Shown: positions 16,720 through 25,043 of the stretch, one piece after another | How positions within the stretch are numbered: position 1 is the stretch's first letter | Layout of the letters: each line of letters opens with the position of its first letter | Assembly: GCA_043744715.1 (NCBI GenBank) | Contig: JAYTUE010000214.1 | Coordinates: forward strand, 1-64,000 | DNA: 64,000 nt | Reading direction: 5' to 3' | Source of the DNA: CANJSG01 sp043744715 | Lineage (GTDB): Bacteria; Verrucomicrobiota; Verrucomicrobiia; Limisphaerales; CANJSG01 | Notes under the pieces: generated by a model | Told to the model about the DNA's origin: nothing | What the model saw: only the letters and a program-made list of their open reading frames with translations | The model's database searches: none | Program-made: the position numbers and the translations under genes

Positions 16720-17847
16720 GGTTCCGGCAGCCTTCTTCTTTTTCCAGGCGGCGATGAACATGCCGTTGCCGCCGAGGTCCTGCGGCCAGATCCAGCGCTG
16801 CGGCGATGCTCCGGGGCCGTTCCCGAGCGCGAGCGGCTCGAAGTCGGGATGCGCCGCCGTGAAGGCGTCGGCGACGGCCGTGGTCTCGGCGCGGGAAAGC
16901 GTGCAGACCGAGTAGACGATGCGCCCGCCGGGCTTCACCGCATCCACCACGTTGTTGAGCATGGAGAGCTGCACGGCGGCCAGTTCCTGGATGTCATTCG
17001 GCGTGGTGGTCCACCGCGCGTGCGGGTTGCGCTGCCATGTGCCGATGCCCGAGCACGGCGCGTCGATCAGGATGCCGTTGCAGCGTCCTTCGGCCGGCGG
17101 GGTGGCGCCGCCGTCCCAGAGGGCCACGCGGAAATTGAAGATCTGCGCGCGCCGGGCGCGGATGCGGAGATGTTTGAGCCGCCATTCCACGCGGTCGGTG
17201 GCCCAGACGATGCCCTTGGTCTCCATCAGGTCGCAGAGGTGCATCGTCTTGCCGCCTTCACCGGCGCAGGTGTCCCACCAGCGGTCGCCATGGCGGGGCG
17301 CGCAGAGGATTCCCACCGCCTGGGAGGCGATGTCCTGGATCTCGAAGAGGCCCTTCTGAAAGGCAGGGGATTTGAACAGGTCGAGCGGCCCGGCGTAGTG
17401 CAGCGCCTCGGGCGCGAGTTCATGGGGAGCGTGGACCGAGCCGCGGATTTCGCGGGAGACCCTGGCCGCGGTTCCGATCCGTGCGCGCAGCCAGAGGGTC
17501 GGCTCGGCCTGCATGGACCGCAGCCAGGGCGTCCGCACGTCCATCTCGGAGAAGACCCACTCCGGCACGGCCCGCTGCAGGTCGTCGTCGGAGAAGCTGG
17601 AGGGCTGTTCGGTGAACCGTCGCGCGAGGTCCTCCGATTCGTGCAGGTTGAATTCCAGCGTCCGGCCCGGCGCGAGGAAGCCGCGCCAGCGGTAGTAGCC
17701 GAAGACCATCCTGCTGAGTGCGCGCGCCGTCTCCTTGCCCACATGGCCGGCGTCGCGGATGACGACGCGGAGCACGGCGTCGGCCGGACGTTCCGTGCCG
17801 GCCAGTTCAATGACCTTCGTCGCTAGAGGGTAAACCCGTTTGTCCAT
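16714..17847 (-). CDS. RsmB/Nol1/Sun-family RNA (cytosine-5)-methyltransferase
   Basis: These enzymes methylate C5 of cytosine in rRNA or tRNA using two cysteines. The 377-residue protein has the SAM motif W-D-T-C-A-G-E-G-G-K-T (190-200), the motif D-A-P-C-S-G-I-G-T-W (261-270, C264 as product-release Cys) and V-Y-S-V-C-T-L (310-316, C314 as nucleophile). The phrase R-N-P-H-A-R-W after the P-C motif fits the family. I chose ATG 17847 because it opens a typical helical N-terminal domain; the upstream extension is low-complexity. RsmB itself is about 430 residues, so the exact target is uncertain. The 3' end overlaps the convergent DHODH-like gene by 6 bases. Confidence 0.88.
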   Translation of the reverse strand: MDKRVYPLATKVIELAGTERPADAVLRVVIRDAGHVGKETARALSRMVFGYYRWRGFLAPGRTLEFNLHESEDLARRFTEQPSSFSDDDLQRAVPEWVFSEMDVRTPWLRSMQAEPTLWLRARIGTAARVSREIRGSVHAPHELAPEALHYAGPLDLFKSPAFQKGLFEIQDIASQAVGILCAPRHGDRWWDTCAGEGGKTMHLCDLMETKGIVWATDRVEWRLKHLRIRARRAQIFNFRVALWDGGATPPAEGRCNGILIDAPCSGIGTWQRNPHARWTTTPNDIQELAAVQLSMLNNVVDAVKPGGRIVYSVCTLSRAETTAVADAFTAAHPDFEPLALGNGPGASPQRWIWPQDLGGNGMFIAAWKKKKAAGTS

Positions 17848-18055
17848 CGGACGGTCATCTTGGCAGACGCCCGCCCGTGCCAGCAATGGGAAGATTCGCG
17901 TAGGCCCCCAAGGGAGGTGCTCTGTGTCGGGAGGAACTCCCTCATCATCGGCGAAACCGCCGGGCGGTTCATGTCCGCGACCATTGATCCGCTCAATGGC
18001 AGTGGGCCTTTTATCGATTAACGCTGCCGATGCGGGGATGGATACGGTGCCGGGC

Positions 18056-18451
18056 ATGAAAGAACTCTCCCCGCACATCAATCTGGTCTCGGCGTGGGTC
18101 GGCCTGCTGCTGGGATTCGCCTCCGGCGCGCTCATGGGATTGAAGTTCCACCAACCCGACTGGCTGGGCGGTTACGCCAGCTTTCCACGGCGTATGATCC
18201 GGCTCGGGCACATCTCGTTCTTCGGCCTAGGGATGGTGAACCTCATGTTCTACTTCGTCGCACGGTCCCTGCCGCAATTCGGTCCGGCACTTGTCGCCGC
18301 ATCGTGGCTGTTCATCGTCGGAGCGGTCACCATGCCACTTTGCTGCGCGCTCATGCTCCTGGGTCCCGTCTGGAGAAACGCCTTCGCCGTGCCGGTGCTG
18401 AGCCTCCTCGTCGGCGCCGCCATCACCCTCTGGAAACTCCTCCCACTATGA
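18056..18451 (+). CDS. small four-helix membrane protein
   Basis: A 131-residue protein from ATG 18056 with four hydrophobic segments (about 9-29, 45-67, 74-99 and 105-128). The third loop has few charged residues and the N-terminus is short, so it is almost entirely membrane-embedded. I do not recognise a family. Its TGA overlaps the ATG of the radical SAM gene (ATGA at 18448-18451), which implies coupled translation and a functional link. It could be an anchor, or a transporter for a substrate or product of that enzyme; this is inference only. Confidence 0.75.
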   Translation: MKELSPHINLVSAWVGLLLGFASGALMGLKFHQPDWLGGYASFPRRMIRLGHISFFGLGMVNLMFYFVARSLPQFGPALVAASWLFIVGAVTMPLCCALMLLGPVWRNAFAVPVLSLLVGAAITLWKLLPL

Positions 18452-19824
18452 AGAAACGCATCGGCTTCATCGCCATGAGCGGCGTGCGGGTGCAGAACCC
18501 GGAACTCATCGCCGCCGGTCTCACCCTGCCTGGCTTCGTCGAGCGCAGCAAAGTCATCGCCTCGCTTCCCAGCCTTTCGCTGCTGACGTTGGCCGGCCTC
18601 ACGCCGGACCACTTCGAGATCGAGTATCACGAGATCGCCGATCTCAAGACCTTGCCCAGCTTGCCGACCCACTTTGACCTCGTCGCCCTGACCTCGCTCT
18701 CCGCGCAGATCTACGACGCCTACAAGGTCGCCGACCACTACCGCGCCCTCGGCATTCCGGTGGTCATGGGCGGCCTGCACGTCACGTCGTTGCCGGAGGA
18801 GGCCCGGGAGCACTGCACCAGCGCGATCGTGGGCGAGGGCGAACCCCTTTGGGCGCAGGTGCTGGCGGACTTCGACCGCGGCGACCTGCAACCGTTCTAC
18901 CGGTCTTCGACCCCGGGACTGTTCGATCTTAACACAGCCCCGATGCCGCGCTTCGACCTGCTCGCCCCGGAGAAATACAACCGCATCACCGTGCAGACGA
19001 GCCGCGGCTGCCCTCACAAGTGCGAGTTCTGCGCGAGCTCCATCCTGCTTACGCCGCGCTACAAGCTGAAGCCCGTCGAGAAGGTCATCGCGGAGATCCA
19101 CGCCATCAAACGCATCTGGGCGAAGCCCTTCATCGAGTTCGCCGACGACAACAGCTTCGTCCACCGCGAACACTACAAGGCCCTGCTCCGCGAACTCGCG
19201 AAGGAGAACCTCCGCTGGTTCACCGAGGCGGACGTGCGCGTGGCCGAGGACGACGAACTGCTCGGCCTCATGCGCGACGCGGGCTGCCAGCAGGTGTTGA
19301 TCGGCTTGGAAAGCCCCCGGCGCGCCAGCCTCGAAGGCGTGGAGATGAACTCCAATTGGAAGATCCGCCAGCACGACAAATATGCCGCGGCCATCGGCCG
19401 GATCCAGTCCCGCGGCATCACCGTCAACGGCTGTTTCATCCTCGGGCTCGATGGCGACACGCCGGAAGTCTTCGACGACGTGTTCAACTTCGTGCGCGCG
19501 TCGGGCCTCTACGAAGTGCAGACCACCTTCCTGACCGCCTTCCCCGGCACGCCGCTCTATCGCCGCCTAAAGGCCGAGGGACGCATCCTGCGAGACCGCG
19601 CGTGGGATCTATGCACGCTCTTCGACATCAACTACCGGCCCAAGAACATGACCGTCGCGGAACTGCAGTCCGGCTTCATGGGCCTCGTGAAGCGGCTCTA
19701 CAGCGAGGAGGAAACCAGCGCCCGACGCCTCGGCTTCAAACGAAGGCTGAAGACCTCCCGGCGATCCGCCCTGCGGACCGGGGCCGATCACGATCCCAAC
19801 ATGGGGTCCTCCCCGGCGTGCTAG
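18448..19824 (+). CDS. B12-binding domain radical SAM protein
   Basis: A 458-residue protein. The N-terminal half (about 1-145) has the Rossmann-like layout of a cobalamin-binding domain, with D-L-V-A-L-T-S-L-S-A-Q at 77-87 and G-I-P-V-V-M-G-G-L-H-V-T at 102-113. The radical SAM core follows, with the cluster motif C-P-H-K-C-E-F-C (188-195, C-x3-C-x2-C), then F-I-E-F-A-D-D-N-S-F and V-L-I-G-L-E-S. The D-x-H-x-x-G B12 motif is not visible, so cobalamin binding may be weak or lost. Homologues include hopanoid- and tetrapyrrole-related enzymes, but the substrate cannot be assigned. The start overlaps the small membrane protein stop. Confidence 0.85.
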   Translation: MKKRIGFIAMSGVRVQNPELIAAGLTLPGFVERSKVIASLPSLSLLTLAGLTPDHFEIEYHEIADLKTLPSLPTHFDLVALTSLSAQIYDAYKVADHYRALGIPVVMGGLHVTSLPEEAREHCTSAIVGEGEPLWAQVLADFDRGDLQPFYRSSTPGLFDLNTAPMPRFDLLAPEKYNRITVQTSRGCPHKCEFCASSILLTPRYKLKPVEKVIAEIHAIKRIWAKPFIEFADDNSFVHREHYKALLRELAKENLRWFTEADVRVAEDDELLGLMRDAGCQQVLIGLESPRRASLEGVEMNSNWKIRQHDKYAAAIGRIQSRGITVNGCFILGLDGDTPEVFDDVFNFVRASGLYEVQTTFLTAFPGTPLYRRLKAEGRILRDRAWDLCTLFDINYRPKNMTVAELQSGFMGLVKRLYSEEETSARRLGFKRRLKTSRRSALRTGADHDPNMGSSPAC

Positions 19825-20115
19825 TCGGCGAAAAGTTTGGGAGCGGGCCGGGTTGGGCGGCCACTCGCGTGGCCACCCGGTAACCTTCTCCAAAGTCCCA
19901 ACCCCTGTTCCCTGCCCACGGCACCCTGCCCGATTTCAAATTCCCTGCCGCTCCCGGTTGAAAAGGATTGCCACCCTTGGAGGCGAACAAATGGCGGAAA
20001 GGTTACGCGCGTGTGAACTGCTCTTCAGTTGGACAGCGTGGCGTTAGAAACTCGGAGGGGAATTCAACCGTCCTAGCCATGGTCAAACTCCGGCCTCCGC
20101 GTAGGCTTTTGCGCC
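19825..20115. other. intergenic gap, no gene seen
   Basis: These 291 bases separate two same-strand genes. They contain a short palindrome (GGCCACTCGCGTGGCC near 19859) and no convincing coding frame, RNA gene or T-rich terminator. A promoter for the TerB-like gene is likely but no clear -35/-10 pair is visible. Confidence 0.4.
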
Positions 20116-21057
20116 ATGACCAACCAGGAACAACGCGCCGTGCTCACCGTCTGCCTTCTCGCCGCCTTCGCCGATGGGGGCGGGGCCGACGTCGAACGCA
20201 GCGAGATCAAACGCATCGCCGACGGGTTTTCCGCGCCGGACTTCAACCTCACCCAGCTTTACCAGGACGTGCTCATGCGACGGGTCACCGTCGAGACCAC
20301 GGTCAAGGAGCTGGCCTCGGAGGATTCCCGCCGCCTCGCCTATGAGATGGCCGTCTGCGTCTGCGAGGCCGACGACGCCCGCAACCCGGCCGAAGACCGC
20401 TTTCTCGACGGGCTCCGTCGCGCCCTTGGCCTGGAGGAAACGGCCGTCGCGGGGCCCCGCCGCCTGGCCGACGATCTCGCGGCCCTTCCCCTTGCCGCCG
20501 CCACGCCGCCGCCCATCCCTGCCAACACGTCCTCCGCCGTGGCCGAGGTCGAGATCGACCAGACCGTGCTGAACTACTCCATCCTGAACGGCGCGCTGGA
20601 GCTTCTGCCCAATTCCCTCGCCACCATGGCCATCATCCCGCTCCAGATGAAGATGGTCTACGCCGTCGGCAAACGTCACGGCTACGAGCTCGACCGCGGC
20701 CACATCAAGGAACTCCTCGCCGCCGTCGGCGTCGGGCTCACCTCGCAGGTCGTCGAGGGCTTCGCGTCGAAGCTGCTGAAGGGAGTCGCCGGCAAGTTCG
20801 CCGGCAGCTTGGGACGGGCCGTGGTGGGACAGATGACCAGCTCCGCCTTCTCTTTTGCCACGACCTACGCTCTCGGTCAGATGGCCAAACGCTACTACGC
20901 CAGTGGCCGGACCCTTTCCGGCGCGCAGCTCAAGGGGATGTTCGACGGCCTGCTCGGCGAGGCCAAGACGCTCCAGAGCCGCTACCTCCCCGCCATCCAG
21001 GAACGCAGCCGCAACATCAACATGTCCGAGATCCTCCCGCTCGTGCGCGGGCAATAG
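20116..21057 (+). CDS. TerB-like/DUF697-like protein
   Basis: The 313-residue protein has an N-terminal helical region (about 1-115) with A-A-F-A-D-G-x-G...E-R-S-E-I-K-R-I-A and C-E-A-D-D-A-R-N-P-A-E-D-R-F-L, the acidic signatures of TerB-type tellurite-resistance domains. A linker rich in Pro and Ala follows, then a C-terminal region (about 150-290) with N-G-A-L-E-L-L-P, hydrophobic Ala/Gly helices and Y-A-L-G-Q-M-A-K-R-Y-Y, as in the DUF697/YcjF-like group. That second part may insert in the membrane. TerB domains bind metal and occur in stress and phage-response systems; no other ter genes are nearby, so the role is open. Confidence 0.7.
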   Translation: MTNQEQRAVLTVCLLAAFADGGGADVERSEIKRIADGFSAPDFNLTQLYQDVLMRRVTVETTVKELASEDSRRLAYEMAVCVCEADDARNPAEDRFLDGLRRALGLEETAVAGPRRLADDLAALPLAAATPPPIPANTSSAVAEVEIDQTVLNYSILNGALELLPNSLATMAIIPLQMKMVYAVGKRHGYELDRGHIKELLAAVGVGLTSQVVEGFASKLLKGVAGKFAGSLGRAVVGQMTSSAFSFATTYALGQMAKRYYASGRTLSGAQLKGMFDGLLGEAKTLQSRYLPAIQERSRNINMSEILPLVRGQ

Positions 21058-21072
21058 AACCCACCGGCTGGT

Positions 21073-21804
21073 TCACCGCAGGAGTGCGGAGTGCAGTTTG
21101 ATCCAGCGTTCGGCATCCTCATAGCCGGGGCAGACGGAGGCGACTTCGCGCCAGAAACGGGCGGAGTGGTTCATCTGCCGGACGTGCATGAGCTCGTGCA
21201 GGATGATGTAGTCGCGCACGGAGTCCGGCGTCTGGATGAGCCGCCAGTTGAGGGAGATGGTTCCACTGCGGGAACACGAACCCCAGCGGGAACGCTGGTT
21301 CCGCACGCTCACACGACCGACGGCCACCGCATGGAGCGCGGCGAGTTCGAGGACGCGCGGCGGGAGTCCTGCGGCGGCCCGCTTGCGGAGGTTTTTCTCG
21401 ATGGCCGGACGTAGGTCGCCGGTCGCATCGGACACGCGGACGGACAGGCCGGCAAAGAGGACGGCCCGGCCGGATGGGTCCGCTTCGAGCAACACCTGTC
21501 CGCCCCGGAAGAAGATCGACCCCCCGACTCGCCAGTCCGTCGGATGCACGGGCCGCGCGGCGAGACGGACGGCTTGGCGTTCGAGCCACGCTGTCTGACG
21601 TTCGGCGAAGCGGCGGCCTTCGGAGAACGATCCTCCACGCGGCACGGTCACGCGGGCCGTGCCGTCCTGGCGAAGACGCAGGATGTAGCGGCGCGCCCTG
21701 ATGCTGCGGATGAATGTCACTGCCACGGCCCGCGCCCCGGCAATCAGCATCTCGCCCGCAGGCGCTGGCTTTTGGTCGGCTGAAAACTGGAGATCCAACT
21801 GCAT
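21073..21804 (-). CDS. YgjP-like M48-type metallopeptidase (DUF45)
   Basis: A 243-residue cytoplasmic protein with the zinc motif H-E-L-M-H (203-207), a third possible ligand in M-N-H-S-A-R-F-W (H213), and R-S-R-W-G-S-C-S (171-178), which together define the YgjP/DUF45 family. The N-terminal half is the usual beta-rich domain (I-R-A-R-R-Y-I-L-R-L, V-T-V-P-R-G). The start was chosen at ATG 21804 because the upstream extension overlaps the DUF1080 gene in another frame. Members are predicted hydrolases, sometimes paired with restriction systems; no such partner is present here. Confidence 0.87.
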   Translation of the reverse strand: MQLDLQFSADQKPAPAGEMLIAGARAVAVTFIRSIRARRYILRLRQDGTARVTVPRGGSFSEGRRFAERQTAWLERQAVRLAARPVHPTDWRVGGSIFFRGGQVLLEADPSGRAVLFAGLSVRVSDATGDLRPAIEKNLRKRAAAGLPPRVLELAALHAVAVGRVSVRNQRSRWGSCSRSGTISLNWRLIQTPDSVRDYIILHELMHVRQMNHSARFWREVASVCPGYEDAERWIKLHSALLR

Positions 21805-21812
21805 TCTCCGGA

Positions 21813-22526
21813 TCAATCCAGCTTGCGGACCCAGATGTTGCGGTAGCGGACCGGGCTGCCGTGGTTCTGGAGCATCAACGGTCCGGTGGGCGTGGCGCCG
21901 GTAAACTTGGCGGAGGTGGTGGCATCGCCCTTCACCGGGATGTGGTCCTGGGTGAGCACGCCGTTGTGGAGCACGGTGAACGAGCCGGGGGCGACCTTGC
22001 CGTCGGCGTCGGGCTTGGGCGGGTGGAAGACGATGTCGTAGGTCTGCCATTCGCCGGGCTTGCGGCTGGCGTTCACGAGCGGCGCGCTGTTCAGGTAGAA
22101 CGCGGAGGCCTGGCCGTTCGGGTAGGTCTTGTTGTTGTAGGAGTCGAGCACCTGGATCTCGTAGCGGCCCTGGAAGTAGATGCCGCTGTTGCCGCGGCCC
22201 TGGCCTTCGCCCTTCACTTCGGCGGGCGTGGCCCATTCGATGTGCAGCTGGATCGCGCCGAACTCCTGCTTGGTCAGGATGCCTTTGACGGCGACTTCGG
22301 CGTAGCCGTTCTCGATCTTCCATTTAGGCTCGCTGCCGTCCTCGCTCTTCCAGCCGGAGAGGTCCTTGCCGTCGAAGAGCACGATCGCATCGGACGGCGG
22401 CGAACCGGCGGTGCCGGGCGTGATCACGGTGGGTTCCGGCTGCTTGGCGGCGGGCGCGGCGGCGAAGGAGATGGCGGCCAGCGACACGAGCGCGAGGCCG
22501 GCGAGGGATTGGGGCAATGTCTTCAT
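21813..22526 (-). CDS. secreted DUF1080 (3-keto-disaccharide hydrolase-like) protein
   Basis: DUF1080 proteins have a concanavalin-like beta-jelly roll and some hydrolyse 3-keto-glycosides. This one has 237 residues from ATG 22526, with a signal peptide (MKTLPQSLAGLALVSLAAIS, cleaved near A-A-P-A-A). Family signatures are L-F-D-G-K-D-L-S-G-W-K (about 51-61), G-N-S-G-I-Y-F-Q-G-R-Y-E-I-Q-V-L-D-S-Y (about 124-142) and the terminal P-V-R-Y-R-N-I-W-V-R-K-L. It is probably periplasmic or extracellular. It is co-directional with the NHL-type gene upstream, separated by 78 bases, within a patch of carbohydrate-related secreted proteins. Confidence 0.9.
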   Translation of the reverse strand: MKTLPQSLAGLALVSLAAISFAAAPAAKQPEPTVITPGTAGSPPSDAIVLFDGKDLSGWKSEDGSEPKWKIENGYAEVAVKGILTKQEFGAIQLHIEWATPAEVKGEGQGRGNSGIYFQGRYEIQVLDSYNNKTYPNGQASAFYLNSAPLVNASRKPGEWQTYDIVFHPPKPDADGKVAPGSFTVLHNGVLTQDHIPVKGDATTSAKFTGATPTGPLMLQNHGSPVRYRNIWVRKLD

Positions 22527-22604
22527 GTTGGGATGGAGTGTGAAGAAGGTGCGCGGATCCTTCCTCAACGGAATGTCCAGTCAAGAGCGCGCTGCCTGCG
22601 TGCT

Positions 22605-23642
22605 TCAGACGCGTTCCAGTTTCACGGGATACGTTTTGCCCGAGGCGAACTGGGCGACATAGAGGCTGCCATCGGAATCGACGATGAGGTCGTGCGGATG
22701 GCGGAAGACTTCCTCCTGATGCGCCATGGGCCGGAGCTTTCCCGAGTCGTCATGGCTCGGCGCGGTGCCGGCGATGTTCGAGACGACGCGGAGAGAACGG
22801 TCGAGCACGGAGACGAAGCCGCGGCACTCGCGGTCCTTGGGCCAGCTGTCGCCGAGATGCGCGACGAAGTAATGGTCCTTCACCCTGCGGATCTGGCGCG
22901 GGTTTCCGCCGGGCAGGTCGACTTGGCCAATCTTCTTCCCGTCGATGGAGAGGCGCAGGAGATGCTGTTGGTCGCTCATGGCGATGAGCAGCGTGTCGTC
23001 GCCGGCGGCGAGGCGGTCGATCATGCCGCCGTGCGGCCCCCAATGCACGATGCCGCCCTCGGCGCCGCCGAAGATGCGGAGGAACTTCCCGTCCGGGCCA
23101 TAGTGCAGGATGTAGTCGCGTCCGTAGCCATCGAGGACGAAGAAGCCGCCGTCCGGCAGATGCAGCGTCCACGAAGGTTTGTAGTCGGCTTCTTTCGGAT
23201 ACTTCCCGGTGTCCTTCGGCAGCGGCCACTCGTTGAGAATGGTGCCGTCGAGCGTGGCCTTCACGACGAGGTGGCGGTTCAGGTCGGTGATGAAGAGGAC
23301 CTCGCGGCCCCCCTCCGTCACGAGCGAGAGGCCGTGCGCGCCGGGAAAGGCGGTGCCCCATTTGTGAACAAGCCGGCCCTTGCGGTCGTAGACGATGACG
23401 TTGTTCTTCGTCTCATTCGTCAGCAGCAGGACGTGGCCGTCGTGGTCGATCGCGAGACCATGGCAATCGTTGACCGGAGTTCCCTCACCGAGATCGCCCC
23501 AACCGGGCACGACGCGGTAACGGAATTCACCCTGCCCCAGCATCGGCGCCTCCGCCGCGCGGACGTAAGGAAACGAAACGGCCGTCGCCGCCGTGGCAAC
23601 AGCGCTGCGGCGGAGGAAGGAGCGGCGGGAAAGAGTCTTCAT
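22605..23642 (-). CDS. Tat-exported NHL-repeat/peptidylglycine lyase-like protein
   Basis: The 345-residue protein begins with a twin-arginine-type signal (S-R-R-S-F-L-R-R at 4-11, then an Ala-rich core ending near V-R-A-A). The mature part is a six-bladed propeller pattern: D-C-H-G-L-A-I-D-H-D-G-H-V, A-F-P-G-A-H-G-L-S-L-V, S-W-T-L-H-L-P-D-G-G, R-H-P-H-D-L-I-V-D-S-D-G-S-L-Y-V-A. Such histidine-bearing blades occur in NHL-repeat and peptidyl-alpha-hydroxyglycine lyase-like proteins, which bind zinc or calcium. The substrate is unknown. It is divergent from the esterase gene at 23763 across 120 bases. Confidence 0.82.
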   Translation of the reverse strand: MKTLSRRSFLRRSAVATAATAVSFPYVRAAEAPMLGQGEFRYRVVPGWGDLGEGTPVNDCHGLAIDHDGHVLLLTNETKNNVIVYDRKGRLVHKWGTAFPGAHGLSLVTEGGREVLFITDLNRHLVVKATLDGTILNEWPLPKDTGKYPKEADYKPSWTLHLPDGGFFVLDGYGRDYILHYGPDGKFLRIFGGAEGGIVHWGPHGGMIDRLAAGDDTLLIAMSDQQHLLRLSIDGKKIGQVDLPGGNPRQIRRVKDHYFVAHLGDSWPKDRECRGFVSVLDRSLRVVSNIAGTAPSHDDSGKLRPMAHQEEVFRHPHDLIVDSDGSLYVAQFASGKTYPVKLERV

Positions 23643-23762
23643 GGCTGGCGCAAGGGATCTACCAAGCAGGTCCCTTCGGCACAATGCCCCGGTCTCCGGA
23701 TTTGCGGCTCGTCTCCCGACATGGGCAACGCCACCTTCGGGCGGCCATCGCGCCCTATTTTC

Positions 23763-25043
23763 ATGAGACCCCTGCTCATCAGTTCAATATTCCTCGCCTT
23801 GGCCCCGCTTTGCCATGCCGTCGACGGACCCAAGACCTTCAGTTTTCGTCTGATGCCCGGAGGTGCGGCGACCGCTGCCCCGTCGGACGCGGTCTATTCC
23901 GATGTGGCCGGGTTCGGCTTCGAGCCCGAGACGTCGGGATCTGTGGACGGCTCGACTAATTTCAGCAGTAACCCGAAGCCGTTCCTGTTCTCCGTCGCAT
24001 TGCCCGAGGGCAACTATGACGTGGCCGTCCAGTTCGGGGATCCGGCGGCGGACTCGACGACCACGGTGAAAGCCGAGTCGCGGCGGCTCATGCTGGAGAA
24101 CGTGCCCGTGGCCAAAGGCGCGTCGGTGACGCGGAGTTTCACGGTCAACATCCGCACGCCGGCCATCGCCGGCGGCGATCCGGTCCGGCTCAAGACGCGT
24201 GAGAACACCTACCTTCATTGGGACGAACGGCTGACGCTGGAGTTCAGCGGCGCGCGTCCTGCCGTCCAGTCGCTCACAATCACGTCGGCGACCAATGCGG
24301 TGACGCTTTTTCTTCTCGGTGATTCCACCGTCACGGACCAGCCGCGCGAGCCGTTCAACAGCTGGGGCCAGATGCTGCCGCGTTTCTTCAAGCCCGGCCT
24401 GGCCGTGGCCAACTACGCCGAGTCCGGCGAGTCCCTGCGCAGTTCCCTCCGCGCCCGCCGGCTGGAGAAAGTCCTTAGCGTCATCCGCCCGGGCGACTTC
24501 GCCTTCATCCAGTTTGGCCACAACGACCAGAAGGAAAAGGGCGAAGGCATCGGCGCCTTCACCAGCTACAAGACCGATTTGAAGCACTACGTCTCGGAGC
24601 TGCGGAAACATGGCGGCAAACCCGTGCTCGTCACCTCCGTGCAGCGCCGGAACTTCAACGCCGACGGCCGCATCGTCAGCAACCTGGGCGACTATCCGGA
24701 AGCCGTCCGGCAAGTGGCGCGCGAGGAAGCCGTCCCGTTGATCGATCTCCACGCCATGAGCAAACCCCTCTACGAAGCGCTGGAGGCGAATGGGAAGGAC
24801 TATTCTAAGAAGGCCTTCGCGCCCGGCGACAACACGCACCACAACAACTACGGCAGCTACCAGCTCGCCAAGTGCATCGTCGAAGGCATCAAGACGGCGA
24901 AGCTGGATCTGGCGAAGTTTCTCGCCGCGGATGTCGCACCCTTCGATCCCGCCAAGCCCGACGCACTTGATTCGTTCAAGGTCCCGGCCAGTCCGAGTGC
25001 GCCGGTCTTGAAACCGGACGGAACTGATAAACTCACGCCATGA
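23763..25043 (+). CDS. secreted GDSL esterase, rhamnogalacturonan acetylesterase-like (CE12)
   Basis: This enzyme would remove acetyl groups from pectic polysaccharide. The 426-residue protein has a signal peptide (about 1-19), an N-terminal beta domain (about 22-165, with Y-S-D-V-A-G-F-G-F-E and N-T-Y-L-H-W-D-E) and a SGNH hydrolase domain. Active-site blocks: L-G-D-S-T-V-T-D-Q (nucleophile Ser near 188), N-Y-A-E-S-G-E-S (block II), G-H-N-D-Q (252-256) and D-N-T-H-H-N-N-Y-G (D356/H359 region). The N-terminal domain is common in CE12 proteins. The stop overlaps the GH5 start (ATGA at 25040), so the two are coupled. Confidence 0.88.
   Translation: MRPLLISSIFLALAPLCHAVDGPKTFSFRLMPGGAATAAPSDAVYSDVAGFGFEPETSGSVDGSTNFSSNPKPFLFSVALPEGNYDVAVQFGDPAADSTTTVKAESRRLMLENVPVAKGASVTRSFTVNIRTPAIAGGDPVRLKTRENTYLHWDERLTLEFSGARPAVQSLTITSATNAVTLFLLGDSTVTDQPREPFNSWGQMLPRFFKPGLAVANYAESGESLRSSLRARRLEKVLSVIRPGDFAFIQFGHNDQKEKGEGIGAFTSYKTDLKHYVSELRKHGGKPVLVTSVQRRNFNADGRIVSNLGDYPEAVRQVAREEAVPLIDLHAMSKPLYEALEANGKDYSKKAFAPGDNTHHNNYGSYQLAKCIVEGIKTAKLDLAKFLAADVAPFDPAKPDALDSFKVPASPSAPVLKPDGTDKLTP

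Noticed and set aside
17848..18135. N-terminal extension of the RsmB-like methyltransferase
   Set aside because: Ninety-six residues of low-complexity, Pro/Arg-rich sequence overlapping the region upstream of the divergent membrane protein; the family-like helical domain starts at 17847.
21714..23762. Upstream extension of the esterase reading frame
   Set aside because: The frame stays open for 2 kb antisense to the DUF1080 and NHL-type genes. The signal peptide at 23763 marks the true start.
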